From Microdochium bolleyi (Eukaryota > Ascomycota > Sordariomycetes > Xylariales > Microdochiaceae), in NCBI GenBank assembly GCA_001566295.1, contig KQ964260.1, forward strand, positions 1-64,000: a stretch of 64,000 nucleotides of DNA. The letters are read 5' to 3'. Position 1 is the first letter of the stretch. Each line of letters opens with the position of its first letter. The notes beneath the pieces were generated by a model. It was not told where the DNA came from, did no database searches, and saw only the letters and a list, made by a program, of their open reading frames with translations. The position numbers were made by a program, and so were the translations under genes. Shown piece by piece: positions 1 to 12,623 of the stretch.

Positions 1-1251
1 CCACGGCCGCAATTGTAACCTCGAGCACTCGATTCAACGAGTTCCCCGACACGTGATGCGCTAGCTATACTACAAGCTAGCCACGCCCAGAAATGGATGC
101 GAATTGAAGGTACGGGAAAGAACCACCAGTCCTTTTCCAGAAGCTGTTCCATCAGGTAGACGAGATGTTGCCTTCGTGGCCATCGTCGGGGCCGCACAGA
201 AAAAGGACACCCCAGTTCTTTACGTAGCTGGTTGTTGATGTACTATTGAACTCCAAAGTTAGAAGCATCTCATAAATGTTTGTGTAGAGAGCTTACTGAG
301 CGGACGGCTTCCGAAACCTTCGGATCAGTTGGTATACCTTGATCTGAAAGGACACACAGGAGAACGTCATAATACTGTATCACGGACCTGAGAGCTGGAC
401 CTTTCAACCCATCTGACGCATTCTTCCGAGAGGTCCTTGGCTTAATACCACGAGCGATGCAACTGATGAAGTCCATATGAGTCCTTGGCTCAGTAGCTCG
501 GGTCCAAGGGTACCTTGTCAGATATCTTTAGGTAAATTAGTTAGTGTGCCCATTTTTGTGAGTGAGAATAGCTTACTTACTCGTCCCAGAGACTTTTAAT
601 CCTCTCGCGTCCATACTTGCCCTTCTCACCTAGCGTAGTCGTCTTATCAAAGCTTCCATCTGGATTTAGAGGGAGAGGAAGGCTAGGAACCGCTTGTAAG
701 GTTTCAACACATTGGTTGAAATAGGCTACAGCAGAACCCTTTTGTCTCTTCCTCATAGTGTAAGTAATAGAGTAGAGTAGGTCATGAGTAGGACTATAGA
801 AGAATGTACGATAGGCAGGACGTGGAAACGATTTAGAGTAGAACGATAAAGGGGACGGTTCGTAAAAGCAGTTCTGTAGAGACACTCGCTTACTACTTAT
901 ACTGTAGCCAGTTCTGGATCCTTGCTTTACTCATGAGTAGTAAAGTGCTATCATTTTGTGCCCCTTAGGGTTCAGGAGCCAAATCTGATGACGAGCCTGC
1001 TAGCTAACCAAAACATCAGGGGTCTTTCGCCAAAATTGGAGTTACGGAAACTGAAAGCCAATCCGTGTTCCAGCGGCAAACCCTGAACCACACCAAACCT
1101 CTAGATATCGTTTGAGCTTGCTTGTATCGCACATGTCGTCGATATGTATCGTAATGTACACATGTCTGTGACCAAGTCATCCGATGTCACTTAATGATCC
1201 ATATGTGGAGTATTACATATATAACCAATAAAAGTTGACCTTCTGTTTGTC
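1..1251. other. Intergenic, no gene seen
   Basis: Only short reading frames without a recognisable motif, signal peptide or plausible splice structure. The last 100 bases before the tRNA are AT-rich. Confidence 0.6.
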
Positions 1252-1322
1252 GCATCAGTGGTTTAGTGGTAAAATCCATCGTTGCCATCGATGGGCCCCG
1301 TGTTCGATTCACGGCTGATGCA
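1252..1322 (+). tRNA. tRNA-Gly (GCC anticodon)
   Basis: A 71-base cloverleaf. The acceptor strands GCATCAG (1252-1258) and CTGATGC (1315-1321) pair perfectly and are followed by discriminator A. The anticodon loop reads GCC between perfectly matched stem arms, and the T-loop carries GTTCGATTC. No intron. A run of five T directly after the gene (1323-1327) would serve as the Pol III terminator. The 71 bases are identical to the minus-strand tRNA at 21409-21479. Confidence 0.97.
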
Positions 1323-1327
1323 TTTTT

Positions 1328-3149
1328 GCAGTTTCCCATACCGTACGTTCTTCTTTTTTGTCACCAGGATCGATCTTCTCGAATCGTTGGATGGTTGTAA
1401 TTCGCTATCTTGTCGGCCAGAGGATTGGCGGTTGATGTCGTTGCTTCTCTGCCGCGTCTGTTTTGACGCGTATGGTCCTAAACACGCCCTCTCGACTAAG
1501 AGGCTGCACTACCAGCGAGGGAAGGACCCAGATATCTCAACCACTGTACTGCTCTTCAGCCTGCTCCGTTGGTGGGCTTGCTGCATACATCGGGCCATTC
1601 TCTGGCACCTGAGTGACGGCCATCAGGACACTGGCGTGAAATGCCGCAGCCCTGTGGAGGGAGGGTATACAGATCGGGAAGTATCGCACCGGGGCCTAGG
1701 CTCTATCTGAAACGCATCTCTCCGCAAGGTTTAACCCGGCTGGGGAAAAGCGTAAACGCCAGACGCCATCACCCTGGACTCCTGAGGAGCATAAACTTTG
1801 AAATTAAATGGAGCCTAGATAGCATGGCGCTGGATCGCTGTCACGGACAACTGCGAGTCATCCTTGGCATTGCAACGCTCGCAGCTGTCATTCTACCTTC
1901 TACCACCGACTGCCGAGCTGGCAGACGGCCTGAGTCTCAATCTAAGCCGGCTGGGACCGAAGCCATCCTTTATCAAAGTCGACGGCTTCTGGCACCGGGT
2001 TAAGCATGGCAGGGAGCCGTTGAGCTGCGGAGGGCGCCAAGACTGCCGGTTGTGCGCCGGCGGCAGGTGGCTTTGGGTCCACACCCTCCCTCAACTCCCA
2101 CCCAAGACTTCTTGCGACCTTCCATTTCCCCCGCAACCATTATACTATTCACCGACCATGATTCGGTGTGACTCCGCTCCTCGCTGCCCTCGTTGCATTT
2201 CGTCCGCGGCACGCCGTCCTCTGGGCTACCACCTGCTCTTCCTGGAAATGCTCGTCCTCACTTCCCTTGGCAGACATTCCATGGTGGTAGACGCTATTGT
2301 CCATGGCGCTTTTGACGTGGGGGTTCAGATGAGCCAGTCGTTTCAATTGATGTTCACATATGAGCACCCCGGGAAATGATCGGACACCAGTTTGAGCTCA
2401 GCCACCGTGCTTGAATCAACCTGCATACCCTGTGCTGGAGACAACTTGTCCATCTGCCGTGACCCGCTGGACCTCATAATTATGCCAGGTGCATACTCAT
2501 CGCAGCTTCTTACGGGATGGAGGCTTGGCACACAAGACGGGCCCCTGCAAGCCACCCCGGCTCTAATCTCGGAGGCGTCTCGGAGGCCAGCACCGACGGG
2601 GCCTTCTGCTTCTGGCGTGTCTGGGAAGTCTCAGACCAGCCTCAACAGGGAAGGTCGATCGCTGGGGCCGTGATCGTAGCGCGCCGGCACTCGATCGGCG
2701 CGACGCAACAGACTTTGGCAGACACAGATCGCAGCTTATGCCACGCTGCGCCATGCCACGCGTGTGCCATCTGAACAGTCGGGTGGGTAATCATGTCGCC
2801 GCCCTCCCCTGCAGAAAGCCCCCGAGTCTGGGGAAGAGTCCAATGCCCAGCTGATAGTGGAAGGTGGACCGACTCACCCCTGGGGCATCGTCCAGACGCG
2901 ATTCGCCCTGCCTGTGAAATGAGAACCACAGAGTCGAGCACTCTCGATGATAAATACCATCGCAACCTCCGCGATTAAGTATCATGTAGCTCCCTTTCCT
3001 CTCCAGTTCACCAGAACCAACCTTCTCGGCTCGTCCTCGCCCCCACCAGCTCCTTCGCTAATCCTCCGATATCCAACGCCTCTGTCTTTCCGCCAGGAAA
3101 CAAGCTTCTACATTCTTTCACACAAGGACACCCACTCGAAACCGCCACC
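1328..3149. other. Intergenic upstream of cutinase
   Basis: Several overlapping frames of 60-170 codons run here on both strands, but none has a recognisable domain. The last 200 bases are rich in C and T, as is usual for fungal promoters and 5' leaders, and the ATG of the cutinase follows a CCACC-type context. Confidence 0.55.
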
Positions 3150-3932
3150 ATGAAGTTTTCCGCTGCCGCCGTCGCCCTCCTCGCCTCCACCGTGGCTGCC
3201 GCTCCTCTCGAGGTTCGCGCCACCGGCACCACCATCAACGAGTTCGACAACGGTGCTTGCCGCCCCTACATCCTGTTCCACGCCCGCGGCACTAGCCAGG
3301 CCGGCAACGTCGTAAGTCATGCCATTATCCCGTTGTTACTGGTCACTGTAATGAAGCTGCGGCCACTAATCCACCCTCTTCTCCTCGCACAGGGCCAGGA
3401 CCCTGGCCCGCAGCTCATCGACGCCGTCAAGGCTTCCCTGGGCGCTGCCAACGTCGCCGGCCAGGGCGTCCCGTACTCGGCCTCGCTCGCCGGCAACTTC
3501 CAGACCGGCGGCGCCCCCGCCAGCGAGGCCCGCGCCTTCGCGGCTCAAATCAACGCCGCCGCCACCAAGTGCCCCAACGCCAAGATCTTTGTGGCCGGCT
3601 ACTCGCAGGGCGCCGCCCTCGTTCACCGTGCCGTCGAGCAGCTCTCGACCGCCGTCAAGGCCAAGGTCGCTGCCGCTGTGACCTTTGGCGACACCCAGAA
3701 GAAGCAGGACGGCGGTCGCATCCCCAACTTCGACACCGCCAAGACCTTGATCATCTGGTTCGTCACCTTCAAGCCCTAAACCTAAAATGACTTGATTCCA
3801 AACATAAGACTAACCAAACCCAGCCGCACTGGCGACAAGGTCTGCGAGGGCACCCTCACCATCACCAGCGCCCACCAGGACTACTCCCCACTCGCCCCCC
3901 AGGGCGCTGCCTTCATGGTCAGCAAGGCATAA
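3150..3932 (+). CDS. Cutinase (secreted cutin esterase)
   Basis: Serine esterase of the cutinase family, which hydrolyses the polyester of plant cuticle outside the cell. Three exons are inferred: 3150-3311, 3393-3757 and 3824-3932. They total 636 bases, giving 211 residues, the usual length for the family. An N-terminal signal peptide (about residues 1-18, MKFSAAAVALL start) is followed by the mature enzyme. The nucleophile lies in GYSQGA (Ser125). The last exon supplies the rest of the catalytic triad, Asp180 in GDKVC and His193 in AHQDY, so the second intron (3758-3823, donor GTTCGT) is needed for activity. Conserved Cys residues are present for two disulfides. Without that splice the frame ends early at 3779. 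Family assignment is firm; the exact donor of intron 2 is inferred from the protein family. Confidence 0.93.
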
Positions 3933-4669
3933 ATTGCCTCTAGCTGAGCTATGATTGTTGAGTCAGTCATGGGTCTCGATGGAAGGAGACGATGGACGAC
4001 GATGATTATGTTGCGATGACTTTTTTGACGAACGGAATCTTCTGGCGTGTACATATTTCCACGGTACAAACACATACAAATGAAATAACGCGAGGACTTG
4101 CTTTGAGCTTGGCTCTGGTAGGCTTTCTTGAGAACGTGATGATCGCCTTGCAATTCGCCCCTTGCCTTGCGGACAAGTGAAGCCATCCCGAGGCGTAAAA
4201 GCTCGTAGAAAGACCACAAATGCATGTTCTACGACAACATGGTGCGGATCCCAGGAGTCTTCATGGCAGTGAGTGAGATGCGAGACGCAGGAACGTCGAC
4301 CATCTGAGGCAGGCTGGATTATGGCGCCTTTCAGCGTGCTAGAAAATGGCGAGGTCGATCTGGGTACTTTGGGCAGGATTTTCGAGGTGAATGCCGCGGA
4401 GCAATGGACCTGAGTGAGCCACACACGACGGCGACCCTCCTCACAATTCACAACAGATAATGGGCAGCGCGACTTTCTGCTAGATCATTGTCAACATTTC
4501 TTTCGTGGCGATGGTCGTGGTTAGGAGCTCCTCTTTGGGTGCTTCGTTGCGGGTAACATCCTGCGTACAACCTCATCTTCAAAAGAAACCATTGGCCTTT
4601 CCCAACGATTTCTAGAGTGTTTATATGAATTGTCATAAGAACGACCCCCATCAACCAATCAGAATCCAG
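3933..4669. other. Intergenic, cutinase 3' flank
   Basis: Frames of 60-160 codons on the minus strand have no recognisable content. Nothing else seen. Confidence 0.5.
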
Positions 4670-4741
4670 TCTCGATTCGTCTAGTGGTCAGGATACCTGC
4701 TTGTCACGCAGGTGGCCGGGGTTCAATTCCCCGATCGAGAG
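4670..4741 (+). tRNA. tRNA-Asp (GTC anticodon)
   Basis: A 72-base cloverleaf with acceptor strands TCTCGAT (4670-4676) and ATCGAGA (4734-4740), discriminator G, anticodon GTC between CCTGC and GCAGG arms, and T-loop GTTCAATTC. No intron. A run of eight T at 4775-4782 is a likely Pol III terminator. Confidence 0.97.
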
Positions 4742-5119
4742 TCAACTGTATCACGTTTGTGGTTCCATCTTGTCTTTTTTTTGATCCTTTTTCGTCTTCC
4801 TGCCTTTAATCTGTCTTCACTATCTCTCATCCCCGTGGCGTTCCTTTTGCCAGGGAACTAGGAGGATGTGCTGACTGTGACGAACCGTGAAGAGCGCATC
4901 CGGACGGTATCGATAACATCAGCACGGCAGACTGAGCTGGATGAGCCAAAAAGGGACATCACGACCACCGAGCGTAGGTTGCCTGACTACAGTCGCAGCG
5001 GCCATGGTCCCTTCGCACCGAGCCCAGAAGCTCCAGCAGTTCCACTGTTTGAGCACTTGAGGTGGGCATGTGCAAATCTCCCAACGTTGCCTCAATGACC
5101 ACAACAGTTGACATCCCAT
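4742..5119. other. Intergenic, tRNA to SDR 3' end
   Basis: Contains the T-run terminator of the tRNA and presumably the 3' UTR of the minus-strand dehydrogenase. No gene seen. Confidence 0.5.
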
Positions 5120-6232
5120 CTACGTGAAGTTTGACTCCATGAAACCACCGTCAATGTCCTAAACAATGCCGTTAGAATCATGCACGTGGCGTGTTTTATA
5201 TAGCTGGAGATGGCACTTACCCATATCGCCTTGGTCACGAATTTGCTGTCGTCGCCCAGCAGGAAGCAGATCGAGCTTGCGATCTCGTCCGGCTCGGCCA
5301 TGCGGCGAAAGAGCTGTGGTAGGGTCTCTCCTGTCGAGATGAACTCGCTACCGTCTGGCAGGATAAAGGGTTTTGCCGTCATCTCAGAGTTAATGCCGCC
5401 ACTACATGTGCACACGCTTGACCGTCAGCTAGATTATTCCATTCATCGCAAAGAGACACTGGAGAGGAGAAAAAGAGAGGAAAGTTTGGAACGGGGTGAC
5501 TAACGGGTTCAACGCATTGACCCTAATACCCTTAGGCGCCGCCTCAAAAGCAGCCGCTTTGGTCAGACCTATCCTCAGCCTCGTTAGCTTGCATATCGAG
5601 CAGTAGCAGATCGCAAACTTACCCATCAGGGCGTGCTTGGATGCGATATAGGCGCCTTGGCCGTATGAAGCGCACTTGCTGTTGACGCTGCCCACGTTCA
5701 CGATGCTGCCGCCGTTCGCGACGACCTTGAGCTGCTCACGGAGCAGGTGGAACATTCCGTTCAGGTTGACGTCGACAATCTCATGCCAGTCCTTGAGCGA
5801 CATGTCGGTGAGGGGGCTGATATACCGCTGCTCCTTGCCTGGCGGTTGTGTTAGTTCTGCAAATGCCTTGCTGTCTCGTGCCCGCTGAGAGAGTGTTCTG
5901 CCAAACTTGGAAGCCTTACCGGAGACATTGGCACACCCGTCTATACTCCCAAATCGCTGCATGACCTCTGCGATCCATGCTTCGACCTGCTCGAGCTTGG
6001 TGATATCAGCGGTACAGCTGTGAAGCCTGTCTGCGGCATCCGGGTACTCCCCCAGAAGGGACGCCTTCGCAGCAGCAATATTCTCGGCCGACGAGCTCGA
6101 GATCGAGACAGCGGCGCCGCGTGCTAGCAACTGCCTGGCCGTGGCGAGCCCAGTTCCTCGACTGGCACCGGCAATGGTGATGACCTTACCGGCGAAGGTC
6201 TGGGGGACGTCTGGAATGCGTGCTGCAGGCAT
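5120..6232 (-). CDS. Short-chain dehydrogenase/reductase (SDR)
   Basis: NAD(P)-dependent oxidoreductase of the classical SDR fold; substrate unknown. Five exons are inferred: 6232-5920, 5838-5623, 5568-5505, 5401-5221 and 5158-5120. They sum to 813 bases, an exact 270-residue protein, the normal SDR size. The cofactor-binding glycine motif GASRGTG is at residues 22-28. A CANVSG segment corresponds to the family's NNAG motif and spans intron 1. Catalytic Ser155, Tyr168 and Lys172 lie in VNVGSV and GAYIASK. The C-terminus DIDGGF is the usual SDR end. All four introns have GT-AG ends and one shows a GCTAAC branch point (intron 2). The dehydrogenase stands alone, with no pathway partners beside it. 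Confidence 0.93.
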
Positions 6233-8425
6233 GATCGGTGGTACGCGAGACAGAATGCCAGATAAAGTGACAAGACAAATACCAAGAAATAGAGGAGCTT
6301 CGGTTTGTGATTCGGGCTGATGTGTTTAATTTTGGAGGGCTTCGCGCAGAACCCTTAATAGCCTCTCTTATGAGCTGCTTCTCCAAGTCAGTCTCAACGG
6401 CAGCAGACTCGGCAGGTCCCGCTTGGCTCGCCACCAGGGTTTTCACCCGGGAGCTGACCAGGATCATACGCTCCTCCGCATCTTGAAGCCGCCGCAATCA
6501 GGGGCTGTTGGTGGGCATGCTGGGGATGAGGTGATGGCGTCACGGGGAGCTATTTTCCCGTCCTCTAGAGCTGGGGTGCTTCTGGCACGCACACGATTCG
6601 ACGAGCAACCCTGACATTTCCAACCACACAGACGGAGCAGTTGCATCCCGGGTCTCATCTTTATGATTGCTTTGTTGCGCCACAACGGCGCAGGTCCTTG
6701 GCAGCGCAGTTCAGGACATGATCTTCTTGATTCTCTCGGACAGTCAGAGAACAAGCAAGTATGGAGGGAGTGCGGAGCTGTCCGATTGCGACGCTGGCAG
6801 TATTGCCTCGCCCTTGCATCGCATTCCATCTGAACCGGGCTAAAAGACGCTCGTTGGTATATACAGCTTCCAGCCCATGCCCGCCATGGCTGCTGGAATC
6901 CACGACACACGTTGTCACATTTCGGGGACGGCCCCGCCCGGCAACATCCCGCCCACGCTACTGCAGACATGGTTGTTCGGTTATCATCCCGGGACCAACA
7001 TCTCTGGGTGGCATGAGATCCCTGCAGTCGTTGGAGGCCAACAGGAACACAAAAGGAGACTTGGGGGAGAACCTGTTCGTTCTCATGCACTTGGATGACA
7101 CGAGTGGACATCTGCCCATGCGTTGTACCTACAGCTCGAATTTTGTCCAGTGTGGATGTTTGCTTGCCCAGAGCACTTTCGGCAGCCACTTGTCTAGAGG
7201 TTTGGCATGCCCGCCCCCCAGCGGTAGCGCGAATCTTGAAGGCACCACAGCGGTAATTGTTATTGGAGCTTGCTGCAAGTACCTGTATCGAAGCATTCCC
7301 CTGTGATGACGAATCCGTGCGGAGATTCTTTCGTTACATTTGCAGGTGCCAAGGAAGTCTACCCTGCCTCTCGACCAACACTTACGAGCTCCCCTAGCAG
7401 CTCTCCGTGCAACCTAGACGCAACAATAGATGGGAATCTTGTCTGTCGAGTAAGCCGTTATGGATGAGTTGGGACATCACAAGACCGAGATCACAGCTCA
7501 GCATCAATTCGAATTGAAGAGATGTCAGCAAACCCCGGGTGTAGCGTCACTGCACAATAGCCATTGTTGGGCCACTGTAGAGCGTTGATCATGGCACCTA
7601 GCAGACCCAATTCCCCGCGGCACTGTACCACGTACATGCATGAGAGTTCCATATCATGGCAGATCATGATGTGGTCAGGTTCACGCGACTAGATCGGCCC
7701 TCGCAATCACCCAGTCCCAATGGTCTGACCGGGTGGGATGCCTGTCCGTGTCCCGAACCAACAACGTCGACACAAGTGCCAAGATATCCAAAAGTAACAG
7801 GGTGTGAGTTCCCCATGCAGCTTCCACAAACTTGACATTGCACGCACTTGCTCGGCCATGGGACATGACTCGGGAGCCTGGATGTTCAGGGCCGTTCTAT
7901 CTGTATTTGCTCGCAGAGTATGCGATAGTGGCCTGTTACGAGATCGTTGCCTCGCAATCGACTGCAAATGCGCCCACCCATGTCGCTTGTCCCTGGCCCT
8001 GACCCTGAAGCAAACATCTCGGGGGGGGATGCTTGGGTCCGCCGCCAGCTCCCCCAACGAGATACATGGGTTGACCTCGGGGAGCGCGGTGATCTGCTGC
8101 CGAAGTGCTGGATGTGGAAGGACATGCCCTTTTCCTGTGCCTGGAACTCTCGCTTCAAGTGAAACGGTGATGAGGGGGCTCCGAGGGGTTGCGAACCTTG
8201 CATTGATGTTGTTGGGCACGACACAACACATACCCTGGTGGAGTCGGCAATTACGAGCAGGCTACTTGTTCAAGCCCATCGCACATCGCACGTTAGTCGA
8301 CCATTGTTTTCCGCACGCTTCCGCTCTAGCATCCTTTGCGTCCTGCTGTCGCCTGCTATTCCCACCATTTCGTAAAAGTCGGCACGATATTTTCCCTCGG
8401 CAGGAGTCGAAAACCCACAACAGAG
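6233..8425. other. Long intergenic stretch, no convincing gene
   Basis: Carries a 241-codon minus-strand frame (6464-7189) and several shorter ones, all without domain, hydrophobic or splice evidence. I see no RNA gene or repeat. Confidence 0.45.
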
Positions 8426-10045
8426 ATGTCGAGCTCGCCGTACATCATGGAGCCGCCGCCCGGGCAGGTCCGCAATCTGGATAATCCACAGGATATCGGC
8501 CATCAGGTCGTTGCCGCGGGTCTCGCAACGACATTCATTGCCTTGGCGGTCCTGTCGATGCGGATATTCACGAGAGCTTGGGTAGTCCGCAGCATAGGCT
8601 TGGATGACTGTGCGTTTATTATTACCGTTCAACACCATTCGCGAGACAAGGGAAGGATAGACTGACTCGCGTGCTCTAGACTTTGCCATTGCGGCGATGC
8701 TCATGTCCGTTGGCTTCTGTGCGACAACACTAAATGGTGGGGATCTTAGTCTATCTTGTTGAACACCGGCTTGAAGGCTGACTGTCGCTCTACGGTGTAG
8801 CTGTCCATCTCGGTGCCGGCCGCCACATGTGGCACATGCTGGTCGCGGAATACTCTCCAAGCTTCTTAGCTGTAAGCTTTCTGCTACTCGCATTCAACAA
8901 TGGAAAGGACTGACGGGAATCAGGGCAATATTGGCATCACCATCACATACTCTACATCAGTCTCCTTTTCAAAGCTCTCAAGTGCGCAAGCTCTGTTCCT
9001 TGAAAGTTACTCGAGGTCACCCCGACGCTGACACTTGCGACTCGTACACAGTCCTCGTCTTCTATCTCCGACTGTCCCCGAAAGAAAACTTTCGGCGGAC
9101 CGTATACGTGATCATCGGCATCGTTATCGCTTATACAGTAGCATACGTGCTCACGATCATATTTCAGTGCACGCCGGTGTCAGCGGCATGGGACATCACC
9201 ATCAGGGGCAACTGCATCAAGCCCATTCTGCCCATGATGACGCTGAGCACTGCAAACATACTAATCGATGTCATCATCCTCCTGATCCCCATCAAAGTGT
9301 TCCTCGAGCTGCACATGTCGAAACGCCAGCGGTCCTCGCTCATTGCCTTGTTTGGTGCGGGAGGGTTGTGAGTAAAGATGGCCCCCTTTCGGTTTCACGT
9401 CCCTCTTCATCAATCTAACGCGCATCGCCTCTGTACAGCGTCTGCGCCGTCGCCATCCAGCGCACCATCATCCTGCCCTCCCTTCTCAACTCCACCGACT
9501 ACACCTGGGACGTGGTCCCTCAAATGATATGGGGCTTCCTGGAGGTCAACGTTGGCGTGGTCTGCGCTGCTTTACCTGCCCTAAAACCATTATTCACCCG
9601 ATACCTCCCGCGCTTCCTGTCCTCACACTCGCATCGCTCCGGGCCAGATGGCAGTGCCAGCGCAACGACCCCATACTCAACTTCGATCGACCGGAACCGC
9701 AGGCGGCGCAACGGCGCATTTAGCGGAGCAGGAGAGCAGGCTCCAAACCACCTGGACGAGCAACAGCCGAGAGGCCTGGCGGTGAAGCTTGGCGACGACG
9801 AGGAGCAGCTTTGGTCGCCCAGTGGCAAGAGTGCGAACGCCAGGCACATCGACGGCAAACAAGGTGGCGATAACATTAGCCTGGACTCGCTCGAGGAGGA
9901 GCGATACGGGCTTAAGCAGAGCTCGCGGACGGTCATATCTGCTGCGGTACTAGCACAGGATCGGGGCACGTCGGACCGTCCTGTATCGTTGCCGCAACAG
10001 GGCGGTATCGTTGTCACGCGCGAGACGAAAATACAGGGAAACTAA
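8426..10045 (+). CDS. Rhodopsin-domain (PTH11-like) integral membrane protein
   Basis: Seven-helix membrane protein of the large fungal family often compared with PTH11 receptors. Six exons are inferred: 8426-8609, 8680-8736, 8801-8871, 8924-8981, 9052-9367 and 9439-10045. They sum to 1293 bases (430 residues). Splicing restores family landmarks: GLDDY followed by FAIAAMLMSVGF, AVHLGAGRHMW, KLSILVFYLRL, and a WDITIRGNC loop. The C-terminal 150 residues are hydrophilic, Arg- and Ser-rich and probably cytoplasmic. Intron 2 contains an in-frame stop in the unspliced frame, so the splices are required. The first Met (8426) is chosen because it precedes the first hydrophobic segment by a short N-terminus. 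Ligand and signalling partner are unknown. A relative lies at 15022-16590. Confidence 0.88.
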
Positions 10046-12517
10046 GGGCCTCGATTCATTTTTCAGGCGTCGCCCTGTCGCCGTTAGTACAGTTTCTGGG
10101 ACGGCTAGAGGTTGCGCTGTTGCCAAAAGAGACCGTGCGGATTAGTTAGCTTCCTGTCCGCTTGAGAGCTCTGAGCGCAGGCCACATCCATACAGAGTAA
10201 ACTTGTTACTGTGGATCTTGACAGTAACATCTCGGGCCGGCAGCGTCATGACTGTGAGCAGAAAATTTTGTTCGGTGACCGGAAGAAAGCGAAAATCGAT
10301 CGGAAACTCGAGAGCTCACAACAACGCGTCGTGCAAAGCAAGACCGGTAGGAGTTGAAGCACTTGTCAACCAATTCTGACTCAGGTGTCTGACCAGGGGT
10401 TTTGGTGCGCGGAGCCTCGATGGTTATGGCTCCAAAGGAAGTCGGGTAGCACTATTGGCCATGTATGACATAACAAAAATCGATCCGTGCCTGTACATGT
10501 TGTTGCGCCTTGGCTTCTGCAAAAAGTGCCCTTCCCGTATAGTCGCACATCATTATTTTCTCCACAAACTTCAAAGAAATGACCAAAAAAGTGTTGTCTT
10601 AGTTTGGCAGAAGACTCGTGACCTTGTAAATGGTTCCCGATCGTCGCCCTGGCTGGTCTGCTGGCTGCTTGCATGCTCGGTGGAAGTATCCCTAAGCTTC
10701 CCTGCAGTACTCTGAGCATACCGCTACTTGACGGACACATATGCCAAGAACATGTGCCTTGGTATCCGGGAGCAAAAGAACATGAACCGCCGTGACGAGC
10801 TGAACAGGCACCGGATCAGGACATGTTCGAAGCGACACGGACGTTGTAGGACGCCATATATCAGAGTCGTGCCGTCACATCCGGCGATTCTGTAGCCGAG
10901 ACGCCTTTCAGGACGTGTTTTCTGTATTCCTTAGCCAACTGTGTGGTGAGACCTGATCTTGTGACTAGCTGGATGCGTACTGCTTGTCCCCTAAGGCTTG
11001 GTGCTAGGCTATGGGAGAAAGTAATCCTCCTCGGCGCCGCAACCACCAGTACCACCGGGCGGCCGCGGTGGCAGCGTTGGGTTGTCCCGACATTGGTGAA
11101 CCTGCCTCTGAGGAAGTAGCTGCCTTGCGCTCCAACACATGTAGAGTTGTTGCTGCGGCTACCGCGCCGGTGGAGGGGCACATGGCGAGGAGGATGTCAG
11201 ACAGTTTCATAGTTTGGGTTGCGGCTGTTGATGGACAGAGGGTAGCTATTCGAATAGAGGTGCCGTTCCCAAGCTGCGCACTGGTTCGTGGCCCTGATCA
11301 ACACCGGACTCCTACTTGTACTCCCAACTGTACAAAGGGTTGGTGCTGTCTCCGACGTTCTCGCTTGGCTTATCTAACGGCATTGGGACGGCTCTGTCGC
11401 CTTCCAGAGGGCAGCAATAACTCGGCGGATAGTTGCGTGTCCGTGATGATTATTGGCGGCCTCACCTTCGAGCATCCTGTCTATGGAAGCTCAGACCTCG
11501 ACTGCATTGCCAGCATACCCGGCCGCATCTACGCGGTATCTCCACTTCCATTATTTTTAGCTTGTAATGGGAGAAGAAGTGTTTAATTGTGAGTTTCTGG
11601 TGCTCAATCCCGAGGTGCCGCTCGTATGGTTTGGCGGGTTTGAAGAGGAAAATGAAGAGAAGATTGAGAGACACATGTGTGCCAAGGTCATTAGCAGGAC
11701 GCATCGGATAGGACACCGCCAGCTGTCGTGCAGGTTTAAGAATGCTCGGCTTCGTATCTCGGTGCCCTCCGTAGCCAGCCTGGACTGCCTCGATAAGGAG
11801 TGATACGAGCTTACGCAGAGTTTACAGGCGGTTATAAATATCAGCGCAAAACTAGGGAGTCGGGTCATCCTTCATTGTTCCTGTAGGGGGCGGCATCGTT
11901 GACACGTGCGAGACGAGGATATAGGGAATTTGAGGATACGATTTGGTCTTGGGCATCGTGGATGTTGTTGGTAATCGTGATGGACAGGGGCCGTGACAGG
12001 CCTGCGATACAGCTCGTCGCTCCCCTGTTGCACCAACAAGATGTGAAGGGAAGATTTTATAGCCTACCTAGCAAGGTCCTAGAACATGTCGTGTTCGTAC
12101 CGCTTGCGAGGTGTGTCACGGACAGTGCATGGGGCAAGGAGCGGCAGGACGCACATAGTGTTACTACAAGTCCTACCCCAACCCCAACATGCTGCTTCGC
12201 GTCTAAACCGCAATGACCGACCTCGATTCTCTTTAATATTATCGAGAGTCTCTCTAATATATAAGTTAGCTCAATTCCAATGAAGGCTCGAAGATGCACG
12301 GAACATAATGGAAAGAAACCAATTGCGATAAATAGATAATAATCATTCCGTTTATATCTGCACCTACGGGACTTTCCACAGAAGTTAGAGTACCTAGCCA
12401 ACCGCTCCATTTAAACTATATCGGAGTCTGGAGTCTATATAGACTCTAATACTACCCAAGTCATTCAACAAACTAGACCAAATCGGGTTGCTCACAACCC
12501 GGTCTTCCCAGTCAATG
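10046..12517. other. Long intergenic stretch, no convincing gene
   Basis: Many short frames. A minus-strand frame from 11210 begins with a signal-peptide-like stretch but continues as low-complexity sequence and cannot be tied to further exons. From about 11800 the DNA becomes AT-rich. Confidence 0.4.
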
Positions 12518-12623
12518 GGCACTTTGGCGGAGTGGTTAACGCGATGCCCTGCTATATATCCACCGATAGATAGTAGCCTAGGCATTTCCTTCGGGAGCGC
12601 AGGTTCGAATCCTGCAGGTGTCG
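12518..12623 (+). tRNA. tRNA-Ser (GCT anticodon) with intron
   Basis: A class II tRNA with D-arm, a variable arm (TTCCTTCGGGAGC region) and T-arm AGGTTCGAATCCT. The anticodon stem ATGCC/GGCAT is interrupted by an intron of about 25 bases after the GCT anticodon, in the position usual for eukaryotic tRNAs. The acceptor stem (12518-12524 with 12616-12622) has two G-T wobbles, so the gene may be a weak or diverged copy. A T-run at 12660-12664 could terminate it. The exact intron ends are uncertain by a base or two. Confidence 0.82.

Noticed and set aside
6464..7189. 241-codon minus-strand open frame
   Set aside because: No domain, hydrophobic pattern or splice sites; composition (high Cys, Arg, Ser) is typical of chance frames in GC-rich DNA.
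11004..11210. Minus-strand frame starting like a signal peptide (MKLSDILLAM)
   Set aside because: It continues as low-complexity sequence, ends quickly, and no following exon could be found.
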